Source: an uncultured Commensalibacter sp. (lineage in GTDB: Bacteria > Pseudomonadota > Alphaproteobacteria > Acetobacterales > Acetobacteraceae). Taken from it: 64,000 bases of DNA. This document shows positions 56,019 through 64,000 of this stretch, piece by piece. Each line of letters begins with the position of its first letter. Position 1 is the stretch's first letter. The stretch covers positions 30,543-94,542 of the forward strand of contig CAMPDW010000009.1 of the NCBI GenBank assembly GCA_946699565.1. The letters are read 5' to 3'. Below the pieces are notes generated by a model. The model did not search any database. It was not told where the DNA came from and worked only from the letters and a program-made list of their open reading frames with translations. Made by a program: the position numbers and the translations under genes.

Positions 56019-57136
56019 TGTCTCAAATTTGGGTCATTTCAGCGCCTGGTCTTCTCCATATCGCCGTTACTCAGCATGATACGCTTTTAGATTACGCTTT
56101 ATGGTACCCAGGATTCCCTGACGGTTTAGGGGATATTTATTATGGGCGAGTTACTACTTATTTATCAGCCTTAGGTGGAGCTTTCATCCTTCTAAATAAA
56201 AATCTTTCTGGTTTTCTACCCGATAATGCTGGTGCTAAAAATCTAGGTATTGGGGATAAAATTCTTGTCAGAATTTCACGTAGTGCCCAGAATGGTAAAG
56301 CTGTTCGTTTAGATGCTAGAAACTTATCCATTAATAGCTTAAATAGTTCTGAAATACACCTTGTTCAACGAGGTCCCTCCCCTTTGGAGGAATTATCAAC
56401 ATTATGGAAAAATTTATCTATTACCATTGATAATCCGCATCTTATCCATTTTATTCCATCCTTCTTGCATTATCGCGTCCAAATTGCTCAGGAACCATGT
56501 CCAAGCACCATATTAGAGCAAATTGAAGCATTAAAAGAATCATTTGTTAAATTACCAATGGGTATTCAGGCTTCAATTACACCTACCCCCGCTTTGACCG
56601 CTATTGATATGGATAGTATAAGCCATAGCCAAGAAAACCAAACAAAAATAAAGGCGCAATTTAATGCTAACCGCATTGCTTTACCTCCATTATTACATCA
56701 ATTAAGGTTACGAAACCTGTCCGGTGCTATTTTTATTGATTTAATAGGTCTGCCCATTAAGAAAAGGCGTTTATTGCAAGATGATATCAATAAATCCTTG
56801 GTCAAAGATCCTATATCTCCTCGATTATTAGGGTTTACGCACCTTGGATTAGCTGAAATTGTCCGGACAAGAAAACGCCCACCACTTTATGAACTATTAA
56901 CCTCAGATCATGGAAAAGCCATTCATATCCTTGCCAAAACTATGCAGGAATTTAATTCAATTAGCCACTTTAATCATTATCATCTTATAAAATTGACCTT
57001 ACATCCCCATCTATATCAAGTTTTATTAAAAGATGAATATGCAATTAAAGATTTTGAACGACAATGTTCCGTAACTCTTCAATTAAAAACAGATCTAACC
57101 TTTAAACCTCAAGAATGGAATTTTTCTTATGAATAG
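56018..57136 (+). CDS. Ribonuclease E/G-family protein, compact form
   Basis: A 372-residue member of the RNase E/G family. The N-terminal S1-like segment is [21 protein letters not shown] with [11 protein letters not shown]. Catalytic-Asp motifs are TAIDMDS (about 196-202) and FIDLIGLP (about 240-247). [11 protein letters not shown] covers the R-K-R-T-R-x2-L helix. The Zn-link CPxC that follows in E. coli RNase E/G is not present. The gene order maf, this gene, yacG is standard in Alphaproteobacteria. RNA substrates are inferred from family; it may be an RNase G-like enzyme for rRNA or mRNA processing. Confidence 0.88.
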   Translation: MSQIWVISAPGLLHIAVTQHDTLLDYALWYPGFPDGLGDIYYGRVTTYLSALGGAFILLNKNLSGFLPDNAGAKNLGIGDKILVRISRSAQNGKAVRLDARNLSINSLNSSEIHLVQRGPSPLEELSTLWKNLSITIDNPHLIHFIPSFLHYRVQIAQEPCPSTILEQIEALKESFVKLPMGIQASITPTPALTAIDMDSISHSQENQTKIKAQFNANRIALPPLLHQLRLRNLSGAIFIDLIGLPIKKRRLLQDDINKSLVKDPISPRLLGFTHLGLAEIVRTRKRPPLYELLTSDHGKAIHILAKTMQEFNSISHFNHYHLIKLTLHPHLYQVLLKDEYAIKDFERQCSVTLQLKTDLTFKPQEWNFSYE

Positions 57137-57341
57137 ATCTAATTTACACTGCCCTATTTGCAAAAAACCAACCCAAGAAAAATTTAAACCTTTTTGTTCG
57201 AAAAAATGTTCCGATATTGATCTAATCCGTTGGTTTTCTGGGAATTATCGTATTGCATCTACTCTACAAAATGAAAAAGAAGAAAAAGAATTACTAAATT
57301 CTATAAAAGAAAGACTTGATCCTGATCCCAATGTAAGGTAA
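57129..57341 (+). CDS. yacG: DNA gyrase inhibitor YacG (zinc-binding)
   Basis: A 70-residue zinc protein with four cysteines, CPICKKPT...[14 protein letters not shown], the YacG signature. The acidic/basic C-terminal tail fits the GyrB-binding extension. It overlaps the RNase E/G gene by eight bases and is the last gene before tRNA-Phe, 52 bp downstream. The position after the RNase is the alphaproteobacterial norm. Confidence 0.92.
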   Translation: MNRSNLHCPICKKPTQEKFKPFCSKKCSDIDLIRWFSGNYRIASTLQNEKEEKELLNSIKERLDPDPNVR

Positions 57342-57393
57342 ATGCTTTGTATACATTGATTCGCGTTAAATACCGAAAGTGAATATCAAAGAT

Positions 57394-57469
57394 GCCCAAG
57401 TAGCTCAGTCGGTAGAGCAAGCGACTGAAAATCGCTGTGTCGGTGGTTCGATTCCGCCCTTGGGCACCA
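57394..57469 (+). tRNA. tRNA-Phe (GAA)
   Basis: A 76-nt cloverleaf: acceptor GCCCAAG/CTTGGGC, D stem GCTC/GAGC, anticodon loop CTGAAAA (anticodon GAA) on stem AGCGA/TCGCT, T loop TTCGATT, discriminator A, encoded CCA (57467-57469). Confidence 0.97.
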
Positions 57470-58446
57470 TAAAAATCAATAATTTAGTTAACAGTTTAGC
57501 ACAATTTATCACAAAACACCATTCTGATTATTTCATTAAAAAATTATGAAATAATTTTAACTATTAATATGAAAGACTAAAAACTTTTTCAATTTATATT
57601 AAAAACTTTTATTTTTTAGATAGAAATGTCATTTTTCTCCAATAATTAGGTCAAATTTGAAAAAAATAATTAAGATTTGTTTTCTAGAATTTAACTTGTT
57701 TTTTCCAAGATAAATAATAATCAGGAACTTGTAAATAAATTGCTGATGAATATGTATAAAAATGAATATAACCTATAAAAACTAATCAGCAAATAATAAT
57801 TTTGTCTATTTTTTGCATTGAATATGTTAAATTATAAATAAGATATACAAGTAAAATACAAAGCATAGATTGACTATATAAATATATATCGTTGATTAGC
57901 AAAAGGAACGAAAAAATCTATTCTATTACCGATTAATCTAACAATACAAATAATAAACAAAAACAGCGCCATTAAAAATAAAAATACACCACGTCATGTC
58001 TGAGGAAATTTATAAAAAATCCAACCTATTCCTAAAACAAAAAATATCACCATTATTGTAAAAAAACTGAAACCGTAATGTCATAAAAATAATTATTATA
58101 CAAATAATCAAAATACGAACGTGTATAGCGATTAATATCTAAAAATAAAATACAAAATTCATGAACAAAAAATATATCCATAAAATCATTAATTCTAAAA
58201 AGATGAAAACGACCAGATTCAGTCTGATAAAAAAAATATTATATTAAATAACTTAATAAGAAGTATAACAAATTCTTTTATTCTTAATTTATTCTTATCT
58301 ATCCAACAACGAATTAAATAAATAGGCAAAATTGCAAAGTTTATAAGACCTAAAAGCCCAAATAAAAATAGAATAAAATATTTTATCCATTTAACATATG
58401 AATCTCTGGGTTTAAGAAAAAGAATAATTGCACAACTTAAAGCCAA
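57470..58446 (-). pseudogene. Decayed membrane-protein gene in the yacG/tRNA-Phe downstream gap
   Basis: No intact gene from 57470 to 58684. At 58219-58446 one minus frame reads a start-like piece with three hydrophobic helices (ILFLKPRDSYVKWIKYFILF, LGLINFAILPIYLIRC, then IKLFNIIFFLSD). The next frame continues at once with TESGRFHLFRINDFMDIFFVHEFCILFLDINRYTRSYFDYLY down to about 58040. More broken hydrophobic pieces follow to about 57850. The frame change falls at an A-run near 58212-58220. This looks like one membrane-protein gene broken by frameshifts and stops. The family is unknown. The rest (57470-57850 and 58447-58684) is AT-rich with nothing seen. Confidence 0.5.
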
Positions 58447-58684
58447 GTGAAATTAAATATAAAGGTTTTTTTATAGTGTTAAAGCAACATTATTAGCAGG
58501 TAACATGATTGTAATTTTTTTATTATTTATCATTATATTTTTACTCAGCTTATAAAATGTCATTTATAACATGAAAAAACATTTAAATAAAAGAATTATT
58601 ATGAATTATATTAATATTAATGCATTATAAGAAAATTAATCTTCATATTTTTTTTAAAAGTATATTAATTAATAAATATTAAAA

Positions 58685-59605
58685 TTATAATTTTATAAAT
58701 TTGTTTTGAACCATATTAAAATCATTGCTATCTTTTATAAAACGATCTGTAAAAGTTTTTAATCTAGTTTTAATCTCTTCTGGCATTACAAATTGATCAA
58801 AATAATAATTTTGAATTTTATTCAATTTTTTTTCAACCAATTCATCATGATAATCTCCCATCAAACCATTAATCGTAGATAAATATTGAAAAATTTGATG
58901 ATGATAAGCTGATGGAAAAAGGACATCAAACGTTCCATAAGTTGCCGAAATCATACTGATTGTTTTTCTTAAGCTATGAAATTCATGGGCTGTAATGGTT
59001 TCTTGACGACCAATTTTATATTTAATCATTTCAAGTTTATTATGAAAAGATCGAACAAAACTTACTAAATCACATGGGAAAAAACAATTTGCCTCCTGTT
59101 CTAGTAAAAATAACCCATGATTATTCCAAATATGATCTAATATAAAAGCTCTAGGCTTTACAATCCATATTTTCTTATTTTTAAAACCATCTTGTAATTT
59201 ACCCAATACACCTGTAATTTTTCCAAGCCAGTACGGTCGTCGATGACGTTTATCAAAAGCTCGATACGCATAACACAAATGTTTAAATTTTGCTCTAACC
59301 TTTTTATATACAGCTTTTTCGTCTTTGGTTAAATCACATGAATAACGTAAAGAATGCAAAATTTTTATAAATTGATAATTCATTACTATATTGTACCAAA
59401 TCTGACGTGAAATCATAAAACCTTTGATTAATTGATCTTGGGTATAATCAAATACAAATTGATCGGGTAAAGTTGAAGTCAAATGAATTTCATCATCAAC
59501 CAAAATCATTTCAAAGAGCTGATCACATTCTTGATCCGAAAAATGATATTTTCCAAATTGAGCAATATTTGATTTGGATTTTATAAAAGAATTCAAATTT
59601 ATCAT
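58685..59605 (-). CDS. CHAD-domain-like helical protein
   Basis: A 306-residue, basic, all-helical protein without signal or membrane helix. The C-terminal half (about 170-275) resembles CHAD (conserved histidine alpha-helical) domains. ITAHEFHSLRKTISMISATYG corresponds to the His-Leu-Arg-Lys helix, and YLSTINGLMGDYHDELV to the LGxLxDxxV helix. Lys/Arg patches (VRAKFKHLCYAYRAFDKRHRR) would suit binding of polyanions; CHAD proteins bind polyphosphate. The assignment rests on helix pattern, not on a search. Same strand, 51 bp from a PAP2 phosphatase and then a P-loop kinase-like gene, likely one transcript. Confidence 0.6.
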   Translation of the reverse strand: MINLNSFIKSKSNIAQFGKYHFSDQECDQLFEMILVDDEIHLTSTLPDQFVFDYTQDQLIKGFMISRQIWYNIVMNYQFIKILHSLRYSCDLTKDEKAVYKKVRAKFKHLCYAYRAFDKRHRRPYWLGKITGVLGKLQDGFKNKKIWIVKPRAFILDHIWNNHGLFLLEQEANCFFPCDLVSFVRSFHNKLEMIKYKIGRQETITAHEFHSLRKTISMISATYGTFDVLFPSAYHHQIFQYLSTINGLMGDYHDELVEKKLNKIQNYYFDQFVMPEEIKTRLKTFTDRFIKDSNDFNMVQNKFIKL

Positions 59606-59656
59606 AACTTTGCTTTAAAAAAAGAATATCATCAAAAAAAATTAAAAATTATTAAA

Positions 59657-60265
59657 TTATAAAATATAGTTTAACAATTTTTGAACATATACATTACCCC
59701 TAAGCTCTACCATAAAGGCAAACCACATCATAGCACATCCCCATCCTGCTATGATATCACTAAACCAATGGGCACCAAGAGCTATACGAGACCAACCAAC
59801 TAAAAGAACCCAAATTATTAAAACTATCCAATAAACAAAATTATAATAATGCAAACAATAAAGTATAATTAAAACAAAAATCAAACCGTTTACAGCATGA
59901 CCACTCGGGAAACTAGCGGTTACTGTATGGATATGTGAATGGGGAAAGGCTGGTCTTACTCTAAAAATACAAATTTTCATCAAAAGAAAAATTAAACGTG
60001 CTGTAATTAAAACCGTTAATAACCAGACAGCCTCATGATGGGATCGATAAAACCATACCCATACAATAAATAAAAGACTTAAGGGCAGAACAATTGCAAA
60101 CGCACCTGATTTAGAAATTAATTTGTTCCAATAAATAAACGAACTATTAAAATCAGATAAACAGGCTATATTTAATTTTTGATCTAAATCTGTAAAAAGA
60201 AATATAAAAATTGCTAATGAAAAAAAAATAAAACCTATTAAAAATAGTATTTTATAATTTAACAA
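59657..60265 (-). CDS. PAP2-family membrane phosphatase
   Basis: A 202-residue membrane protein with about five or six helices. All three PAP2 motifs are present: KICIFRVRP (K-x6-RP), PSGHA, and SRIALGAHWFSD (SR-x5-H-x3-D, nucleophile His). The enzyme removes phosphate from lipid substrates such as undecaprenyl diphosphate, phosphatidic acid or lipid A at the outer face of the inner membrane; the substrate is not determined. It sits between a CHAD-like gene and a P-loop kinase-like gene (9 bp gap to the latter). Confidence 0.88.
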   Translation of the reverse strand: MLNYKILFLIGFIFFSLAIFIFLFTDLDQKLNIACLSDFNSSFIYWNKLISKSGAFAIVLPLSLLFIVWVWFYRSHHEAVWLLTVLITARLIFLLMKICIFRVRPAFPHSHIHTVTASFPSGHAVNGLIFVLIILYCLHYYNFVYWIVLIIWVLLVGWSRIALGAHWFSDIIAGWGCAMMWFAFMVELRGNVYVQKLLNYIL

Positions 60266-60274
60266 TTGAACTTC

Positions 60275-60997
60275 CTACATATTCTTAATCTGTTTATAAT
60301 TTAAAATGTCATTAATTGCTTTCATTGCAATTTCATAAACTTCCTTATAAGGTAAAGTAGCATCCACATCAATAATAGGAGCTCCTCTAAATTTTAATTT
60401 TTGAGTAGCATCTACCTTAATTTTTAAAAGGTTATAATCATGATCTTGTTTGCGTTGATAAGCAGTGTCAACATCTATATTTAAACGAATGACTAAATCT
60501 GGTTTAATAAAAGCCATATAATCATATAACTTATATTCTAATTTCACAAGAAATTGAATAAAACAATTTCTCGTATGTGCAGCAGATAAACCCGGCCCAT
60601 CATAAAATCCTACAACTTCTGTTTGAGGGTAACGATCAGCAATAATGATTACCCCTTCTTTTCTTAACTTAATCATTTTTCTAAAGTTAGAAAATCGAAT
60701 ACATGAAAAGAAAAAGATAACCAAAGCTGTTAATATACCAGGTATCTTTTTTCCTTTTGTACGTGCTGTCCCTGCCTTTTTATCAATAATTCGACTAAAT
60801 AATTTTCCACCGAATTTAAATTGACTAATTTTACGTCCAATATTACCCGATCCTTGTCCAAGATAGCAACATTTTGCAGGTTGTCTTTTATTTAATGCTT
60901 CAGCAAGATCAAAACTTAATGTTGATTTTCCTGATCCATCACAACCAACTAATGCAATTAATGGGCCCTGATTTTCAGTTGATCTTTTTTTATGCAT
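60275..60997 (-). CDS. P-loop protein of the thymidylate kinase-like group (paralogue A)
   Basis: A nucleoside/nucleotide kinase fold. Walker A is GCDGSGKST. A variable basic middle follows (KISQFKFGGKLFSRIIDKK), then a hydrophobic helix (ILTALVIFFFSCIRFSNFRKM), and the DRYPQTEVVGFYDGPGL motif corresponds to the thymidylate kinase DRY/F block. The hydrophobic helix and the Arg/Lys-rich stretches are unlike dTMP kinase Tmk, so a role in glycan or lipid nucleotide metabolism is likelier. The frame opens at 61045, but AGAAG upstream of the ATG at 60995-60997 favours that start (MHKKRSTEN). Divergent from its paralogue. Confidence 0.75.
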   Translation of the reverse strand: MHKKRSTENQGPLIALVGCDGSGKSTLSFDLAEALNKRQPAKCCYLGQGSGNIGRKISQFKFGGKLFSRIIDKKAGTARTKGKKIPGILTALVIFFFSCIRFSNFRKMIKLRKEGVIIIADRYPQTEVVGFYDGPGLSAAHTRNCFIQFLVKLEYKLYDYMAFIKPDLVIRLNIDVDTAYQRKQDHDYNLLKIKVDATQKLKFRGAPIIDVDATLPYKEVYEIAMKAINDILNYKQIKNM

Positions 60998-61252
60998 ATA
61001 TATTCTTCTAAAATATAACAAATTATGTATATAATTTATGGACAACTTACGTTATAAAATTTCAATTTTAAAAGCTTATTACTTTAAAATGTAACTTTAT
61101 AATCATTTCCAAGAATTTTCTAAAACCTAGAAAGGTTGTCTTATAATACAGTTTTTATGAACAAACAAATCAAATTTGATCGTAATCTATTGAAATATAG
61201 GTAGATTGCGGAATAACATAAATAATATAAATCCATTTAGAAAAGTAATTTT

Positions 61253-61948
61253 ATGACATCATCTTCTACTCCTCCAATTATCGCAATTATTGGCTGCGAC
61301 GGATCAGGTAAAACAACAGTTTGTCAAGAATTAGAACGTTGGTTAAATACCATTCATCCTACCAAACTTTGTCATTTAGGAAGACAAACAGGGAATATAA
61401 GAAGACGTTTGATAAAATTCCCTTTTATCGGAAAAAAACTCGATAAAAACATTACTAAAACCAATAAAAAAGCTAAATCTACAGAAGGCCCAAAAGGATT
61501 ATTAGCATTAGGGATATTTATCATGTCATTACGCCGTGTTTATCGCTTTTATAAAATGCTATCTTTACGTAAACAAGGATTTTACATTCTTACAGATCGA
61601 TTCCCACAAGTCTCTGTTATTGGTGGATTGGATGGACCCGATTTAACAACAAAAAACCCAACCTCACCCATGACAAAATTTCTAACAAAAATCGAAAATA
61701 TGCTTTATCATTGGATGATTAGCCATACTCCGAATTTAGTTATCCGTTTAAATGTAACTGTTGAAACTGCAAAAAAAAGAAAACCAGATCACCGTATTGA
61801 ATCTATGATAAAAAAAATTAATACATTACAACAATTAACTTATAACGGTGCCCCTATTGTCGATATTGATAACAATAAGCAATCCGTTGAGAATACCATT
61901 CAACAGGCAAAAGAGGTCATTGCCAATCAATTACATATTTCTTTATAA
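61253..61948 (+). CDS. P-loop protein of the thymidylate kinase-like group (paralogue B)
   Basis: A 231-residue paralogue of the gene at 60275-60997. Walker A is GCDGSGKTT. Shared blocks are RQTGNIRRRLIKFPFIGKKL (paralogue A: GQGSGNIGRKISQFKFGGKL), LRKQGFYILTDRFPQVSVIGGLDGPDL (A: LRKEGVIIIADRYPQTEVVGFYDGPGL), PNLVIRLNVTVETAKKRKPDH (A: PDLVIRLNIDVDTAYQRKQDH) and YNGAPIVDID (A: FRGAPIIDVD). The hydrophobic helix is present here too. Ends 2 bp from the convergent secreted protein. The substrate is unknown. Confidence 0.75.
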   Translation: MTSSSTPPIIAIIGCDGSGKTTVCQELERWLNTIHPTKLCHLGRQTGNIRRRLIKFPFIGKKLDKNITKTNKKAKSTEGPKGLLALGIFIMSLRRVYRFYKMLSLRKQGFYILTDRFPQVSVIGGLDGPDLTTKNPTSPMTKFLTKIENMLYHWMISHTPNLVIRLNVTVETAKKRKPDHRIESMIKKINTLQQLTYNGAPIVDIDNNKQSVENTIQQAKEVIANQLHISL

Positions 61949-61950
61949 TT

Positions 61951-62412
61951 TTAATAATTAGGTTCATAAAGAGGCATAGCACGACGAAAAACGTTACGTG
62001 TTTTATTTTGCGTTGGATCTGCAGTTTGAGGAAGTGGCGCATTAATTCCTATATCATAACGACCACGTTGACGTTTACTGTTTACCCATCCTTGTTTCGC
62101 ATTTAAATGTCCTTTATCGCCCCGCCGATAATGATTAGGCAATAACAAGGCAGGTTCATCATCTCCCTTCCTTATCGCTTGATGCATATTATCACCTTGA
62201 TTGGTCTCAATATTTTGCTTAATTGAAAGTGGTATGGCATTAGTATCTCTTACAGACTGTCGAGGTACATAAGCATCAACTTCTTTTTGAACGGGTTTTG
62301 GTGGGGAAACATGATGATGGTGATGATGAGCATAAAGTGGCAACATAATCGTGAAATTTAATAAAGAATATCCTATGATTGCTAAAATAATATTTTTGTT
62401 TTTTTGTTTCAT
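61951..62412 (-). CDS. Secreted His-rich small protein of unknown function
   Basis: A 153-residue protein. The signal peptide (1-28, ends LPLYA) is followed at once by six consecutive histidines (29-34), then HVSPPKP-like Pro-rich sequence and a hydrophilic Arg/Asn/Gln-rich tail (GRYDIGINAPLPQ near residue 120). An N-terminal His run on a periplasmic protein often binds transition metals; here this is only a possibility. Low-complexity and probably disordered. 117 bp from the OprB porin on the same strand, so cotranscription is possible. Confidence 0.72.
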   Translation of the reverse strand: MKQKNKNIILAIIGYSLLNFTIMLPLYAHHHHHHVSPPKPVQKEVDAYVPRQSVRDTNAIPLSIKQNIETNQGDNMHQAIRKGDDEPALLLPNHYRRGDKGHLNAKQGWVNSKRQRGRYDIGINAPLPQTADPTQNKTRNVFRRAMPLYEPNY

Positions 62413-62529
62413 AAAATAAACTCCAATTTTTATCGTTGCTCAATTAATTTTTTTAATTTTACATATAAAACCTAATGAAAAGATTAACTTGTATCCTATT
62501 CATAATTATAATATTGAATAAAACATTTT

Positions 62530-63936
62530 TTAAAAATTTATATTAGTTTTTAGCCCAATAACAATAGAATCTTTATATAATTTAGTCGCAGCAACATGAT
62601 GAAAATATTCAAAAACGGGCATAATCATGATTCCACGATAAGCGGCAAATCCATAATTTAATTCCATTAAAGTAGAATTGGATTGTACGGCTGGTGCACC
62701 ATTTAATAACGAAAAAACACCTGCACTTAAAGGAGAATTTTGTAATATTTGATTATGTTGCGCGTGATGTAAACTTCTAGGAATTGTATAATAAGTAAAC
62801 ATAAAACCAATCTGATCATAGGATCTACTTTTCAAGAATCCTTTATTTAAAAACCCTATATTAAACAAATCCTTAAAATTAGACGTTGTCGTGGAATCAT
62901 GACCATAATTTAAAATTACATAAAACCCTTGATCTTTTTTTGAATCATTACGAAGAATCATTTGACCTGCCATTACCCAAAATTGACTTCGATTGTCTCT
63001 TTTATTTCCATGACTAACCTGTGCTGACCATGTCTGAAAACGACTTGTATCCACTCCAGCACCAACATGATAATACCCTATTAGTTTATTTCTGCCAATT
63101 TCGGCATTGTAACTATATTCAATAGGTACAAAAGTACCAGTCGCCGCATTCGTGCTCCAATCAAAACCAGCTACGCCCCCTTTACCTGTTCCCCAAGGCG
63201 AACTTTCATAAGCACCTAATTGAAAATAACTGTATTTTGTTAAATGAAACAAAAACCTCATTCCCCAAACAGTTCCAGGCCAGGGCGTAAAACCTTGCTG
63301 AGATTGAATGCTTCTTGGCTGACCACATGTAGCAATTAACATAAATTGGCAAGCAAATGGACTGGATGCAAATTCATTTCCAACACTTAATCGACCTGCT
63401 CGAATATTAATCTTATCTTTCCATAATTGCTGTTCAGCATAAATATAATTCATATGAAATAAGCGATTATATCCACCCCCATATATTTCCTGGGCCTGGA
63501 TTTGGGAATCCCCAACATAATCAATACTAGCATTACGTCCAGCCAAGTTTAAAATCATCGCATGTGTTGAAAATCCTTTTAAACCGGCTATTTTTTCCCA
63601 ATCCATATCAACTGAAAAAGCAATTTGATGTGCATAATCAACGCCTTTTCTACGTCCACCTTTAACCACACCCGCTGTTTCGCCTGTCCAACTTAAAGCA
63701 AACTGAACACCATGAGGATCTAATTTTTGATTTAATTTTTGGAAAAATAATTCACTATCTGAATCATATGGCACACTTTTAGCATTTTGATTTGTTAAAT
63801 CAATATCATGATCAGAGTAAATTTGTGAATAAGCACATTTAGAGTAATAAATACTATAAAAAACACTAAATTGAATTAAAAGTAAAATTTTAAACCAAGT
63901 CTGGTTCATTAAATTATTAATTTCTTCTCGAGTCAT
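62530..63936 (-). CDS. OprB-family carbohydrate porin
   Basis: A 468-residue outer-membrane porin of the OprB family. LDPHGVQFALSWTGETAGVVKGG is the N-terminal barrel start. Middle features are SVGNEFASSPFACQFM and PGTVWGMRF. The C-terminal end is a short beta-strand ending in Phe, the BAM-recognition residue. It passes monosaccharides such as glucose. The frame starts at a TTG (63963), but AGGAG six bases before the ATG at 63934-63936 makes MTREEIN the likely start. The signal region then runs LLLIQFSVFYSIYYSKCAYSQ. Confidence 0.9.
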   Translation of the reverse strand: MTREEINNLMNQTWFKILLLIQFSVFYSIYYSKCAYSQIYSDHDIDLTNQNAKSVPYDSDSELFFQKLNQKLDPHGVQFALSWTGETAGVVKGGRRKGVDYAHQIAFSVDMDWEKIAGLKGFSTHAMILNLAGRNASIDYVGDSQIQAQEIYGGGYNRLFHMNYIYAEQQLWKDKINIRAGRLSVGNEFASSPFACQFMLIATCGQPRSIQSQQGFTPWPGTVWGMRFLFHLTKYSYFQLGAYESSPWGTGKGGVAGFDWSTNAATGTFVPIEYSYNAEIGRNKLIGYYHVGAGVDTSRFQTWSAQVSHGNKRDNRSQFWVMAGQMILRNDSKKDQGFYVILNYGHDSTTTSNFKDLFNIGFLNKGFLKSRSYDQIGFMFTYYTIPRSLHHAQHNQILQNSPLSAGVFSLLNGAPAVQSNSTLMELNYGFAAYRGIMIMPVFEYFHHVAATKLYKDSIVIGLKTNINF

Positions 63937-64000
63937 ACACTCCTTTCCTAAATTAACTTTCAATATTATAATTTGTTGATTTATTTATTATTTAAATGCA

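Noticed and set aside
1-64000. CRISPR arrays, insertion sequences and prophage genes
   Set aside because: No regularly spaced direct repeats, transposase motifs or phage structural proteins were seen on reading both strands.

Overview
The window is an AT-rich alphaproteobacterial chromosome segment. The block dgt-argS-SPOR-scpA-scpB-tatB-tatC-serS and the runs dcd-murA-hisG-hisD and infA-maf-RNase E/G-yacG point to Alphaproteobacteria. Low G+C, an OprB-type porin, glucokinase, Tat-exported oxidoreductases and decaying iron/heme genes suggest a host-associated Acetobacteraceae such as Commensalibacter. The genus is an inference; no 16S gene is present.

Layout. 1-833: the start of a ferrous-iron uptake operon (FtrA/P19 protein, then a cupredoxin gene cut by the left edge). 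1259-8762: a complete 4-hydroxyproline catabolic island. It has a GntR/FCD regulator, an APC permease, 2-oxoglutarate-semialdehyde dehydrogenase, a FAD D-hydroxyproline dehydrogenase, a DapA-family deaminase and hydroxyproline epimerase. Glutamate dehydrogenase and PutA follow, so hydroxyproline, proline and glutamate can all be fed to 2-oxoglutarate. 14532-14608 is tRNA-His. 14779-19794 is a heme-uptake island in decay: TonB-dependent receptor, exbB and tonB are pseudogenes, while heme oxygenase and exbD are still open. 19842-24946: MscS channel, PabBC fusion, tyrS and a secreted protein.

25332-29727: a periplasmic protein built of 18-residue helical repeats, a Tat-signal SDR, a heavily eroded aldo/keto reductase pseudogene and a squalene/phytoene-synthase-like protein. 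29880-31944: sodB, yajC and a DUF815 ATPase. 32097-36596: a four-gene glycan-modification operon (GT2, small EamA-type flippase, two DUF2142/GT-C-like paralogues). 36645-45153: the conserved serS/tat/scp/argS/dgt block, lacking nagZ and tatA at their usual places. 45351-47275: xth and a DXD glycosyltransferase.

47276-49699: an eroded stretch and two tandem secreted proteins of unknown function. 49849-57469: glucokinase, a 45-residue basic protein, dcd, murA, hisG (short form), hisD, infA, maf, RNase E/G, yacG and tRNA-Phe. 57470-58684: a decayed membrane-protein gene. 58685-61948: a CHAD-like protein, a PAP2 phosphatase and two divergent paralogous P-loop (thymidylate-kinase-like) proteins. 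61951-63936: a His-rich secreted protein and an OprB carbohydrate porin.

No insertion sequence, prophage or CRISPR array was seen. The themes are amino-acid catabolism, reductive decay of heme uptake and one oxidoreductase, and envelope glycan functions. The functional assignments rest on motif and family recognition by eye; no searches were run.
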